The position numbers and the translations under genes were made by a program. From NCBI RefSeq assembly GCF_010389155.1, contig NC_057763.1:8308649-8372648 (forward strand): 64,000 bases of DNA. The letters run 5' to 3'. The stretch comes from Erigeron canadensis (Eukaryota > Streptophyta > Magnoliopsida > Asterales > Asteraceae). The notes beneath the pieces were generated by a model. That model had not been told where the DNA came from. It made no database searches and saw only the letters and a list, made by a program, of their open reading frames with translations. Within the stretch, counting starts at the first letter, position 1; each line of letters opens with the position of its first letter. Of this stretch, positions 42,215 through 53,716 are shown piece after piece.

Positions 42215-45200
42215 TTACCCTCCGTTGACCATGATGGACTGAAAAGGCACCCTTTTAATATGCACAAATGTCGAGGACTCATTGTTCATGGGTTGTTTCC
42301 ATGGTTCTCCATCCATCTGCATAAAAGCTTCTTTCCATGCTCCACCCCTCAATTCATACCGAATTTCTGTAGCCTGGAAAAGAAAAAAGTATTATATGGA
42401 TTCCAAGTTTCCAACTTGGCGCTTTTGCAAGCGAAAATAATACAAAACTTAGGTTGTGTTTGATAATGCAGAATGATTTAGTGCTGAATGATTTTTTAGC
42501 CTGAATGGTTCAAAGACACAGAATGAACTTGATTCTGAATGAAAATAATATGTTTGATTTCTAGTCTGAATGTATACTCTGAATAATGAAAAATTACAAG
42601 TTTAACCTTACGGAAAAGATTTTTGATTAATCAAACATGGCCTAACTTTTGTTTTTAGTTGCAAGCATTGCATATAAAAATATAAAAAAGATAATAAAAA
42701 CATTGAATATAATAATTATCTTAAAACATTAAAAAAAAATAAAAAATGTTCATATATTTTAATGGCCAAGAGAATGTCATCATCATCATCTCTCCTTCCT
42801 CATCTTTTCTGACCACAATCACTATTCACCACCACCACATTTTTCCACCTTCACCATTAAGAACTTCCATTAAACCCCATCAAATTTCACTCTGAGAATC
42901 CATTTTTATTCACAAATTCAAACAACCACCTTTCTTATCATGTGTCACAACAACAAAAGCTCTAACAGAAATACAGAATCATCATCTACATTTGATTCCA
43001 CTAAATCACGTGACTTGGAAGGCAATAATGGAACTTGATGTTCTTGTTTTTAATAGGAGACCACCATTTAAAACATACATAAGAAAAGAATGAAAAAAGT
43101 AGGAGAGGAAAAAATAAATAAAAAGAGATTATGACAGATATCTATGCCATAGAATTAGTAGAAAAAAAAGAAGCAAAAATAAGGTAGATGGGGAGAGAAA
43201 CGGCAGAAATAGATTGGGATGAAAAAGGGAGTAGAAGGGTATTTGAGTAAGAAGTGGATAATGAATGGTTAAGAGAGCATCTAAAGGTGAAATGGTTCAG
43301 AGTTTTTTTTCTCTCGTTCAGTATTCAGAACAACATAACAAACAATTAGGATGCTGACCGATTCAGCACCAAGTGCTGAACCATCCCATTCAGTGAAAAT
43401 CAAACAGAGCCTTAGACATGTTAAATACCTGTGCAAGGTGTTTGGCTGAAATAAGATCAGCCATTACAAATGATGCATGCCATCCATGTTTGAACCCAAA
43501 AACTTCTAAGAGCCCATCATCTGCTTTAGCCTCAACAAACCCTTTCTGCATTTAGAGCGATAGCTATTTAAGGTGTTACACAGAACGATGATGGAGAAAA
43601 GAAATGGAACAATATAGTAGTCACTTATTATATATCTATTGAGAAAGTAAATACATTAAAACGATGTTCTTTGTCCTAACTTTCGTTACTACTTTCTAAT
43701 GATATTGGGTCCATAAAGTTACATCTTGCTTGATGTTTAAAATGGTCATGAAGGCAGCTTCATTGTTGAAAAAGATTACAATAAAGCTTTCATCTTGGTA
43801 AGATATACGAGTACAAAGATTCATGGGGAGACCAATTGGGAGAGTGACTGAATCGGTGAAAGTTAGAACTCGCTTGGGGAATGAGAATTATGAAGGGCAG
43901 CAACATTAGTCAGAGAGACATTAGGGGAAACGAAGAACTGTTTAGGTGTTGATGTACCCACAAACCTTTATAGCATCTTAAATAGAATGGAGTATGTAAA
44001 GTTAACTTTGACAGGTAATGGGCTTTAGAGTTATAATTGTTACAATGGCTTCTTGTATAAATGAAAATATAAATTCTCCATACTTTATATATACAGAGGT
44101 AACTTGATTTATGCCTTTTTTTAAGCTTTCTAAAATCCCCATTCATCTTTTACGGGATACACTAATAATATATTTATATTTATATCTTTGTTAGGTTACT
44201 TTATAACTATGTTTATATTTATATCTTCGTTTAAACAATTTTAAATATTTTAATATTTTTTTGTTTATGTTATTTTTTTTCCTCTAAAATAACATATATT
44301 TTTATTAAAATATTAGATATTTGCTTTTTCGGAAATACTTAAAACAAAATTAATTCAAAGGCTCGCGTTTTACGCGGGATCTAAAACTAGTTATATATCT
44401 ATTGAGAAAGTAAATACATTAAAACGATGTTTTTTGTCCTAACTTCCGTTACTACTTACTAATGATATTGGGTACATAATGTAGCAAGACTCCAAATCCA
44501 GTTGTGACATTATTCGACTAACAAACGTTACCTTTTCTAAATACTCTGGCTTCAATTTACCCCATGGATTCCTTCCACTTGCATAGCTACGAAGATTTAA
44601 AGCCACTATCGACCTAACACTGGAAAATAAACATGTCAGATAAGAGAAATATGCCTGGCCAGGCACCCATTAAAGAGTTAACACGTCGATAATACCTATA
44701 TAGGCATACTATTGTAAATTCAAAATATAACTATATGATATTGCATTAATTTCATAAACTTCTCTAATTGTTTGTGTAGAACGTTATGATAGGCATCTGC
44801 AGATAATGATACATTTTCCAGACTACTTGTTAAGTCAAACGTCGCAACTTTCAAAGACAGGGTACATTATTAGAATTCAAATTATGTAACAAGGTGCCAA
44901 AATGATTGAGAGTACCAACTCCAGTAGTTAATAGCAAATATTCAAATAAGAATGAACTTTTTATATATTTCAACTAGCACAAAAATACTAATGATGAATT
45001 ATAATGGAATAACCTTACCTCGATGGGATAGTAACTGGCTCCCACTTGGTGCTGTTGAGCTTTTTAACATGCAGCTTCAGGATGTTATTTAGTCCCCTGC
45101 ATTCATCACAGTGTTAATAGCGAGTTAAACGGTATTACTCTATTTAGAATCAAACCTAAAGGTAGCAATTAGGACCATTTTACAATGAATGTGTATAATT

Positions 45201-48026
45201 GGGCTACGTTTTGAACAAACGGGTTAAATTGGGTTAAAAGTTAGACTTTAAGGTAATCTTAATGCACCAAGGTTCTTCACAAGGATCCAGTAGAACATTC
45301 TTTGTTTGCAATACATCAGTGTAAAATTACTTTTCTTTAAGGTAATATAAGTTGATACCTACAGTTTGTGCTCAAAAGAAGATTTAACCAAAGATTACCA
45401 ATAATATGTCCAAACTAAAATATGGGACTTCCAGAACATTCAATTTGAGAAACTCTTACCTCAAACCTGGATCAGATATACAAGGCGTAAAAAACCACCC
45501 TTGTTTGCAGCTATAACTCGAGTAAATTATCTGCAATCGGGAATTAGTCGACAAATATATTAGACCCCCAAAACTGATTAACTCTTAACCACCTATGTTC
45601 TAACTATATACTTTAATAAAAGTGGAAACATGGGCAGGGTGGGTGGGTCAGGTGAAGGCTCAAAATGAGAATTCTTTGGTACAAGTTGGGTTGACCTCAA
45701 ACATTATAAACCATGTGGCCATTTCGTTTTAGGTTATTTTTTTATTTCACAGTTAGCCCGTTAAAGATATAACATAACCTGATCTGATCTATTTATAATG
45801 GGTTAGAATTGTCACCTTAACTTGATTTTAATTTAAAAGAAGCTCATATTCAAAGGATATTTAGTAAGGTATGAGATTCTACGATTTACAGATCAAAGAT
45901 CAGACCTTGTTTGAGATAGGACCTTGTGCAAGGTAAGGTTTCTCATTCCTTAGGTGATGAAAACCATAAGCCACTTGCGCATCCATTCCTACATTGATTA
46001 GAATAGATATAAACCAAAACAAAAGGTTACAGTCTGTACTTCCATAAACTTTATCGTGCATACAAAGAAAAAGGCTGACACTATATACAAGAATAATTTA
46101 GACACAGTCATTAACATTAATAGCATTACCTATGCTGAAATAATTATAGAAGACTCCTCGGTAGCACGAGACTTTTTCAGGCCATCCTTCCATTTTTAAA
46201 TCCTGCAAATAAGTGCACGGAACATCGATTATTACAATACAACTAACAAGAACTATAAGAGAAGCAAAAATTGTCAACAACATATCTCTAAGCTAAGGGT
46301 ACAATTCCCACCTGATCAAGAACAACTTCTTCAGTTTGTTTCAAGGAATAAGGAGTCTCCATCTCTGGCCCCGCAGGCATTGATATTACAAGATCCCAAC
46401 TATTTATTTCATACAAGAAAGCATAAGTACATAATCAACTAGATAAAACCAAATTCAGAGCCATTTCTAACATAAAGCAAAAAAGTATTATATTTGTACT
46501 TGACACCTACGGAACAGCTTATGAACATAAAAATCTATACTAACTCACCTGTCCAGGCGACTAGTTGGAGCATGAATAGCCTTATCAATAGTCTTTTTTA
46601 TAGCAGATTTCCAACTAAAAGGAAACGAACCACCCTGAAAATAAGTACAAACCCATATGAAGAACCTGGCCCATATCAGAAAATCTGTTAGTAGATAGAC
46701 ATTCTTAAAATTACCCAACCAAAACTTCTGGACAAGTCATTTCCTGTACCAAGAGGTACAACGGCAGTCGGTGGGACAGGGTCCCGACCCGCTTTATGGA
46801 GCTCTCCTAGGCATCCAAGAACCCATCCTACGGTTCCATCACCTCCTGCAACCTATCAAATAATAACCAACTTAACTTCTTTTATAAGTCATATAACAAT
46901 AACTGACTAGTGACTGCATGATATCTTTTTATGTTGACATTATATTACACGTACCACAATCCTCAATCTTTCGCGGGTTTCCTTGGCACATACATCACCA
47001 AGACTAGCAAACTTCTCAAGGCAACCCAACCCGTATTCAATAAACTCATGAGGCTTCACCGTTAAAAGGTCAATCACCTAAAACCATAAGAAACTTAATA
47101 TTAATAAAACACATACAAGTATATACAAGCCTTTGGCCTAACAGTATTTAAGGTGGCCCATTAACCAATAGATTTTGGGTATGGGTCGATTATTTGATAT
47201 TTGTCTTTCATAAAAATAATAAATAAAAAAATGTAGTGAACTTTCACTTAGCCAATAAGTTTTTGGTCTAGTGGTCCAAGACTCCAAGGGGAGGTTGGAG
47301 GCTTTGCCCCTCTATAGGTCGCCTTAAATTACTAACCTGGAATAAAATAACTACTAACAAGTAACATTTTGCCGTTAAAAAAAAATCGTGAACTTTCACT
47401 CATATCAATCCCAATCTTATCCCATCTAAATTCAACCAAACCTCACATATAAATATACACACGAAACACCACAAATCAACATAAATATCTCTAACTTTTA
47501 CACTATCAAAACCAACATTAATAATGCTTTAAAAAAACTTCAAAAAGATAAGCACCTAAAAGCCCAAAAAGAAAACTAACAAAAGGGTTTACTATAACAA
47601 CTATATATGACAAGAAATTAACAAACTTTACACATATTTCTTATAGAACAAAAAATAAAATCAAAAAGGCTAAACAAATCTTGAAACCTGTTCTTGGCCC
47701 ATTAAATCTTGCAATCTAGCTTTAAGATGAGGCCCAAATCTTCCACCACTTTTGGAATTAATAAAAACAACAACTGGGGATTCAGGAACATCAGTGACAG
47801 ACAAAGATTTGTCAAAATGAGGTTTTCCAGCATCAATATCTTTAGAAGAAACAGAATCTCTAATGGCGAAACGTAAGTATTCTGGGATAGTTATTTTTTG
47901 TCTTAACTCTTCTTTAGAGATCTGTATGCCGGATAATGATGACCACCCTTTTATTGATTCTATTACTGATGATCTAACGGCTACTTTATTCATCGCCGGT
48001 GATGGCCCAGATGATGATGATTCCAT
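42215..48026 (-). CDS. DGK: Diacylglycerol kinase, plant small soluble (cluster II-like) type, 12 exons
   Basis: Exons on the - strand: 47688-48026, 46955-47077, 46715-46852, 46549-46634, 46312-46399, 46130-46202, 45906-45988, 45460-45530, 45019-45096, 44532-44619, 43429-43545, 42215-42373. All introns are GT-AG; total 1,443 bases, 480 residues, no internal stop. It phosphorylates diacylglycerol to phosphatidic acid with ATP, a plant lipid signal. The catalytic domain runs from [11 protein letters not shown] (85-95) through the glycine-rich [13 protein letters not shown] (155-167) to [14 protein letters not shown] (187-200); the accessory domain follows ([52 protein letters not shown]). No C1 domains or membrane segment are seen, as in the small plant DGKs (about 480-510 residues). 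The N-terminal region (ISKEELRQK...[11 protein letters not shown]) favours the DGK3/4/7 group; this subgroup call is from memory of the family. Start: first Met of the frame, fitting family length. Confidence 0.95.
42452..43411. mobile_element. PIF/Harbinger-like element in the last DGK intron
   Basis: Ends GGTTGTGTTTGAT and, inverted, GGCTCTGTTTGAT, flanked by TTA on both sides (42,449-42,451 and 43,412-43,414), the target and terminus of PIF/Harbinger elements. Subterminal sequences carry repeated GCTGAATG/TGAATGGTTCA phrases in inverted orientation. 960 bp, no transposase ORF, hence non-autonomous. It accounts for most of intron 11 (1,055 bp); without it the intron would be near 95 bp. The right end lies 14 bases after the GT splice donor of exon 11. 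Confidence 0.85.
43629..43720 (+). repeat. Intronic direct repeat, copy 1
   Basis: TATATATCTATTGAGAAAGT through GATATTGGGTCCATAAAG recurs at 44,392-44,482 with a handful of differences. Both lie in DGK intron 10. Confidence 0.9.
44361..44390 (+). mobile_element. Helitron 3' terminus
   Basis: GCTCGCGTTTTACGCGGGA can fold as a 7-bp stem with a TTT loop; eight bases on comes CTAG followed by T. A GC hairpin shortly before CTRR and insertion before T is the Helitron 3' signature. The 5' end (TC) is not clear, so only the terminus is called. It lies in DGK intron 10. Confidence 0.7.
44392..44482 (+). repeat. Intronic direct repeat, copy 2
   Basis: Second copy of 43,629-43,720; it begins directly after the Helitron terminus. 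Confidence 0.9.
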
Positions 48027-48149
48027 CTTTTTTTTATTGACAAACAACAGTGGAGCAAGATGAAAGGAAAAAGAATATATTCTTGTTTTGAAACACAAGT
48101 TGTTTACTTTTTATTTTATTTTTTTTGTGAAATTTGACTTGTGTTTTAT

Positions 48150-48236
48150 TCTTGAGAGAGAGTGTGTGTATATATATGTGTGTATATATATGTGTGTATG
48201 AATGTGTATGTATGTATATGTGTGTGAGAGAGAGAT
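48150..48236 (+). repeat. GA/TG/TA microsatellite upstream of DGK
   Basis: GAGAGAGAGTGTGTGTATATATATGTG and related runs, about 125-210 bases upstream of the DGK start codon; on the transcribed strand it may lie in the 5' untranslated region or core promoter. Short ORFs here are low-complexity artefacts. Confidence 0.85.
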
Positions 48237-48451
48237 GGGGTCGACGATGGGGGGTTTGCGAAATCCGGTGGAAGGTGGTGATTTGGAAAGTTTTGGTTGG
48301 CTTTTGTTTCAAACAAAGTTGGCTTTACTCTTTTTTTCTTTTTCTTTTTTTTTTCTTTTAACCGCAATTCTGTTAATTATTGTTTCAAATAATTCTAAAC
48401 TCACGAATAACATAATCATAGTTGTGTATAACGTCCCAATTCAAGCCAGAA

Positions 48452-48715
48452 TAACAATAACATAACAATTCAATATCAAATAATAAACAAATACGGACAA
48501 AATAGCAAAAATAAAACTAAAGTGGTATAAAGAAAACCGTATGTTTTTATTTAGAAATTTATTAAACTTGATTTGTTTATGAAAGATAAGAAAAAAAAGA
48601 ATAATATGAATGAAAATGATTAATAAAAGTTAGGTTGTATATATAATAACTTTTAAAAAAAGATAGTTGAATGTTAATTGTATATATAATAATTTATTGA
48701 GAGAGTTTTAATCGT
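48452..48715 (+). repeat. Direct repeat, copy 1
   Basis: AATAACATAACAATTCAATA, then GATTAATAAAAGTTAGGTTG and TTTATTGAGAGAGTTTTAAT, matches 49,372-49,612 over ~250 bases with many small differences. No LTR termini or primer site are seen, so its nature is open. Confidence 0.7.
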
Positions 48716-49371
48716 AGTTACAACTGTTTTTATCCTTCTTTAGAATGAAGACAATTTAGAAGAAAGGAATAGAAAGTTTCTCTTTCACATCCAATATGGT
48801 AAATAAGACAAAAGCGTCTGTTGCAAGTACTTCTAGCCAATAAAAATTCGACAACCACCATCATATCACCATCAACTCACGGATCTTTTGCCCTATGTCT
48901 TCTATTTTATAAGTTAACACATTCTCTCACAGTTGGTGTGTTTGTCACAAAAGAAAGTGTGTTCCTTCTTATTTACACTTGTTGTAATTTATTGTTCTAA
49001 GTTTATAATTAGTCTTAAACTTAACAATTGTAATTTCATTTACATGCTTGTAAGTCAAGTTGTAATATCGACCGTTTATTCACTGTTTAGTCAATGATAC
49101 ATATGATTAGACTTGCATAGATTATATGTTCTTAAATTTTTACTCTTGTTCCTTATTTAATATTTCTTAATCACTTGTCTAGTTAATTAATATAAGATTG
49201 ACAAACTTGTGGACTGTCAATATATCAAAGGTAAATATCAAAATAATAAATAACAAAAGATAAAAAATAACAAAACATGAACAAAATAAGTTTAAAAGAA
49301 TAAACCCGTTAGTAGTATAAGAAAAAGTCATAATCAAACTACAATTGATAGCAAACTAAATTAAAAGAAAT

Positions 49372-49612
49372 AACAAATAACAACAGCATAACAATTCAAT
49401 ATCAAATAATAAACAAACATGATAAAATACCAAAACTATAATTAAAGTGATATAAAAAAATCGTTTTTTTTTTTTTTTTGACAAATTTACTGACATTGAT
49501 TTGTTTATTATAGATAGCAAGGAGAGGAATAATATGAGTGAATTAATGATTAATAAAAGTTTAGGTTGTATATATATAATAATTTATCTATTGAGAGAGT
49601 TTTAATGATATT
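49372..49612 (+). repeat. Direct repeat, copy 2
   Basis: Diverged copy of 48,452-48,715, containing a T-run at 49,465-49,480. Confidence 0.7.
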
Positions 49613-49824
49613 ATATATTTTTAAAATTTAAAAAGTTTTGATCCGATAGAAAAAGATTTACAATAGACTTTTAAATATAATTATCTATTTAATAAGCAAA
49701 TAAAAAAAATCTATAAAAAAAAAAAGAGAGAGCTCTAAAGTAATTAAAAGAGAGTTTTAGGTCTAAAAAGAAGTTTAAGAGGTGTCAAATGCCAAGTGTA
49801 CTCCCAACCTGCTATTCTTGTTTA

Positions 49825-50110
49825 AATATACATAGTTGGGGATTTAATCTCTCTTATATCTTTCAGTCAAATGTTGGTCACGGGTTCGAAACCTTTCAAA
49901 TACATATTGGGAAGTCCTTGCCAATGAGATAAGACATAGGGGTTTTCTCTAACATTTAGCTATCTAGTTTTCCCTTGAACCGTAGTGGGACTTCCACCGC
50001 CAGTCATACCCTCAAATTAATTGTGCTGGTGACGTGGTCAATCTATACTGGACGATAAAGAGGCAATGCACTGAGTCCAATCACCATTATTATTCAAATA
50101 TATATATATA
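49825..50110 (+). repeat. Possible SINE-like tRNA-derived segment
   Basis: TAGTTGGGGATTT and, about 60 bases on, GGGTTCGAAACC resemble RNA polymerase III A and B boxes at tRNA spacing. No clear target duplication or tail was found, so the call is weak. Confidence 0.3.
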
Positions 50111-50817
50111 CATTTTATTAACAAATGATATAAATCTGAAAAAATGATCAAACTAAAGTTTTCTAGACCATTTCCTTCAATATCTTCAAGATGTATTTTA
50201 GTTATCTCAAATTACAACAAAATTAACCAATTCTTGCATAAATAGACTATTGGATAGATGAGATGTAGATAGTTTTATTTACCCCCAAGCTAAAAAGAAC
50301 TGCTTGCATAAAAACCGATCAAACGGATTCATTTTTAAACTTTTCATTTGTTTCATTAAAATTACAAGTATTCTTTATTTTCTAAATAATTGGAAATAAA
50401 AAATTAGTAAACTATTCTAAAACAAAACGCAACTAGCCTTTACAGAAAAATGGTTTCAGAATATAGATTATTTTGTATAATCATTAAATATAAAAGAATT
50501 AAAAGTTTGTGGCAAACGTGAAATAATTTTTTGGCTAAAACATAGCTTAAAAATGTGTGGTAAAAACATCAAAAAATCACTGTAATTAAGGCTACTTCAG
50601 TCGTTTTATATAAAAAATATATGTTTAAATACAAATTCTGGTTTATAACTAATTAACTATTATTCTTAGGCAAAGTGACAAATAAATAAACTGATGTATG
50701 CATTTAATTGAAATCTACTTGAAAAGCATTGTGCCAGATGGACCAGTTTGCCATACTTCAAGACATAAAAACATTACCGTCGGTGTGGTTCCGGTGGGAA
50801 CCGTTCCACAATGGGAG

Positions 50818-51025
50818 AATTTTTTTTTTTTTAACTGCGAATAGTATCACTCACCGCAGCACCTTTTGCAATCGGTGGCAGCAACGCGATCATCCTCTAA
50901 TGCCTTCCAGAAGGAAGCCCAAATAAATTGGGAAAATCCCCTGTTTGTGGGAATCGAACCAGTGATGTCCTAGCCATCCAAAGGTTCTATCCAACCCTGA
51001 TGACCACTACGCTGTGAAGCCGTGG
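50818..51025 (-). mobile_element. SINE with 13-bp target duplication
   Basis: TCCACAATGGGAG is present at 50,805-50,817 and 51,026-51,038. On the - strand the insert begins with a tRNA-like head: an A-box-like AGCGTAGTGGTCATCAGGG near 50,996-51,013 and a perfect B box GGTTCGATTCC (50,950-50,960). It ends in a poly(A) tail (T-run at 50,820-50,832). It was copied from a polymerase III RNA by the machinery of a LINE. About 208 bp. Confidence 0.9.
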
Positions 51026-51447
51026 TCCACAATGGGAGGATTTATCTACCATACATGATACATTATAATCTTACGACATAAATATATCGAATGACCTCTT
51101 CAATTAACGAGCATGAAATTTTAATAACACTCATATATTATTTATAATTTATGAATGTACGCTTTTTGTGATAAAATCTTTTGAATAAATTAGATGAACA
51201 TAAAATGATTTGTGGAAGATAGAAAAAAAATGAATTGTTGAAATTTGAGGAGAGAGAAATGATATTATAATTATTTTAAGTAAATATACAATAGATATGA
51301 TGAATATTTTGGTGAAGTAAATGTTGAAGCTTAAAATTTTAGATAGAGGCTATTTGCTTTATAAGATAATATAGAAGTATAGATAACATTGTACAAAATT
51401 AATAAAACATATCTAATATATATATATATATATATATACGAGAGATA

Positions 51448-51464
51448 GTGCCCGCGCGTTGCGG
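51448..51464 (+). repeat. 17-base GC-rich motif, copy 2
   Basis: GTGCCCGCGCGTTGCGG, identical to 10,134-10,150, following a TA-rich run as at the first site. Confidence 0.6.
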
Positions 51465-51538
51465 AGGTGAGATGGTGGAGGTAATAGGTCAAGTCACAGA
51501 GTATGATAGTCAAATGCCTTAGCTATACAGACTCACAC

Positions 51539-51884
51539 CTCAATTAAGTATTTGAACTACCTAAATTACCCTTCTTATTTATTCACTAATTTAAACATCT
51601 ATACCTAATATACCTATAATACTCTTAAATCTCAACCACTCATTTTTTTTTCTTTTTTGAAATCTCAACCACTCATTTTTTTCTCTCTTCCATAAATTAT
51701 TTTTTCTTCTAATTCATTGAAAATCTTTTATCTCAAAACTATATATGAGTGGTTGAGATTTTAAAAGAGGAAAAAAAAAATAAGTAGTTGTGATTTAAGG
51801 GTATTATAGGTATATTAGGTAGAGATGTTTAAATTATTGAATAAATAAGAAAGGCAATTTAGGTAATTCAAATACTTAATTGAG
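51539..51884. mobile_element. Foldback MITE, 346 bp
   Basis: The left arm (CTCAATTAAGTATTTGAA, ACCTAAATTACC, TTATTTATTCA, ACCTAATATACCTATAATAC) is the inverted copy of the right arm ending AATACTTAATTGAG. Arms are over 100 bases; the centre has a T-rich segment with CTCAACCACTCATTTTTTT duplicated. No coding capacity. Part of the arm also occurs near 10,030. Confidence 0.8.
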
Positions 51885-52222
51885 AATTTAAAAAAAAAGA
51901 AGAAAAATATTTTATAAGATAGTATTAGATATATCATGTGTTATAGTATTCTATCATTTTTCTTTTGGAATAAAGTGGCATCCAAAATATTATTTTAGTA
52001 TTACTTCAGCTTTCATAATATTATTATTTTCAGATCACGCCTAAATGGATGAATATAAAAAGTCACTTTTTAATTTCTATACTTTAATAAATTCCGTAAA
52101 TAATTTTATGATTCATAGACTTGAATTGTCCATGCCAAAAAATCAGCTTTCGTTCTTAAGTTTGCAAAACTTCTAACGAAAATTTTTATAAGTGGATAAG
52201 GTTCATATATATCTAACACTTA

Positions 52223-52522
52223 GACCATTCATAACCATTCAATCTTTCACCTACACTTTTTCCTGCTACATCAGCATCACCTTCTCACCTCTTTCACCTT
52301 CTATTTTTCTCCTTAACCATTCACCTATTATTTGGTCCCCGCCTTTTTTTAAATTGTGAACTTGTAAAAGATTCTCATTGACCCACTAATTTGTCATCTT
52401 CTAGTAGGTGAATGAATTAGCCTAGCCATCTTCACCTTCATATTTAACCTATATGCCATAAAGCTTTTACCTCTTAACCTACCTATTTCACCTTTAGTTT
52501 TCACCTACTCTTAAGAATGGTC
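52223..52522. mobile_element. MITE, 300 bp, TTA target
   Basis: Ends GACCATTCATAACC and, inverted, GACCATTCTTAAGA, both flanked by TTA. The interior is rich in TTCACCT repeats in both orientations. Size, inverted ends and TTA target suggest a Tourist-type (PIF/Harbinger) MITE. Confidence 0.75.
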
Positions 52523-52525
52523 TTA

Positions 52526-53379
52526 GAAAAAGAAGTTGTTATCTCTCATTTATTAACTCCCTTGGAAGCCTTCCACGTGAATGTAATTTAAAAGGGGTGA
52601 ATAAATTATATCAATTTTTAACTTTTTTTGCAAGTATATTTTAGAAACAAAACTTGATTACTTGGTTTGTGCAAAACAATATCAATGTGTAAATTTTATA
52701 TCAAATATACTCAAATGAAAAGTTAGAATTAGAGTCAGAGAATATATCACCAATCAAGAGAACACCACGATGTATAGTGGTTCAAGTGAATGTTAATGAA
52801 TTCACCGTAATCCACTCCTTGATTCACGAATCCAAATTACAATTTTGCACTTCAAGATTACAAAAGTACCTAAACACTAGAAAAACACCACTTCAAGAGC
52901 ATACCCATCAATCACACTCACTATGTTGAGATAAGGTTATGAAACTAGTTTCAAGTCTTGGGAATGTGTAACGAAGTCACAACACAAAATGGCTGATCAA
53001 AACCTAGCGACCATCGGCCAGTGACTGTGGAGATCCACACAGCCATCGAGACATTTTTCAACTAATGCTACATCAAAACTCAAACTTCACGTTTTCATCA
53101 TTTTTTGTCCAGAAATTAAGTATGTATGCATGCCTAAATCATCTTTTATTTTATTTTACAACCATTATATGTATTTTTAATCATTATCAAAACAACGAAA
53201 ACGTTTTAATTAACCATAAAATGCCTAAAATGCACTAACAAACTGCAGTTGAGGTTTCATAAATTTAAGAACAAAACCGAACATTTTGTAAACAACAACG
53301 ACAACGCTAAATTTCTTTAACTATTGTTTGTTTAGTAAAAGGTTACAAAATTATAGATACAAACTTTTATTTAGACTAA
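52526..53379. other. AT-rich spacer before Copia-2
   Basis: No gene or repeat recognised. It includes GTGGTTCAAGTGAATGTTAA and similar sequence that could come from an older element. Confidence 0.5.
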
Positions 53380-53702
53380 TGTTAGAAATCCAAAATAGTG
53401 ATAAATTGTAATTTAAGTTATAGGACTTACTTGTTGTTAAGTCATAGGCTTATGATTACTAAGGTTGAGGGGCTAATTGTGATAATTAGCATAATTGTTT
53501 AGATTAGCCTATAAATACCCCTCATCACCTTAGAAATCATAACCCTACACACATCCTTGATTCATTTTACACACACTTAATACCATTTCACCTCTAATTC
53601 TCTCTCAATACACACACAAACACCAAGAACACACACACTAACCAAACACCTTGATTCCGCCATTGTTAATGTGAATTCGATGATATAAATCATGTTATTA
53701 CA
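53380..53702 (+). repeat. Copia-2 5' LTR
   Basis: TGTTAGAAATCC...TTATTACA, 323 bp. A TATA box, CCTATAAATACCC, lies at 53,508-53,520. It ends two bases before the primer site. The start is chosen from the TGTTA terminus; as the partner LTR is absent, it is not verified. Confidence 0.8.
53508..53520 (+). promoter_or_regulatory. Copia-2 LTR TATA box
   Basis: CCTATAAATACCC fits the plant TATA consensus and sits mid-LTR, as expected for a U3/R boundary. Confidence 0.65.
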
Positions 53703-53704
53703 TG

Positions 53705-53716
53705 TGGTATCAGAGC
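53705..53716 (+). promoter_or_regulatory. Copia-2 primer-binding site (tRNA-Met)
   Basis: TGGTATCAGAGC, perfect complement of the initiator tRNA-Met 3' end, two bases after the LTR. Confidence 0.93.

Larger units (their letters stand above)
48237..50817. other. DGK upstream region and AT-rich spacer
   Basis: No gene is seen. The first part must contain the DGK promoter (- strand), but no TATA box stands out. 48,452-48,715 is repeated at 49,372-49,612. A possible SINE-like segment lies near 49,825-50,110. Confidence 0.5.

Noticed and set aside
48134..48465. Cys/Val/Tyr-rich and His/Thr-rich ORFs upstream of the kinase
   Set aside because: Translations of a GA/TG/TA microsatellite.
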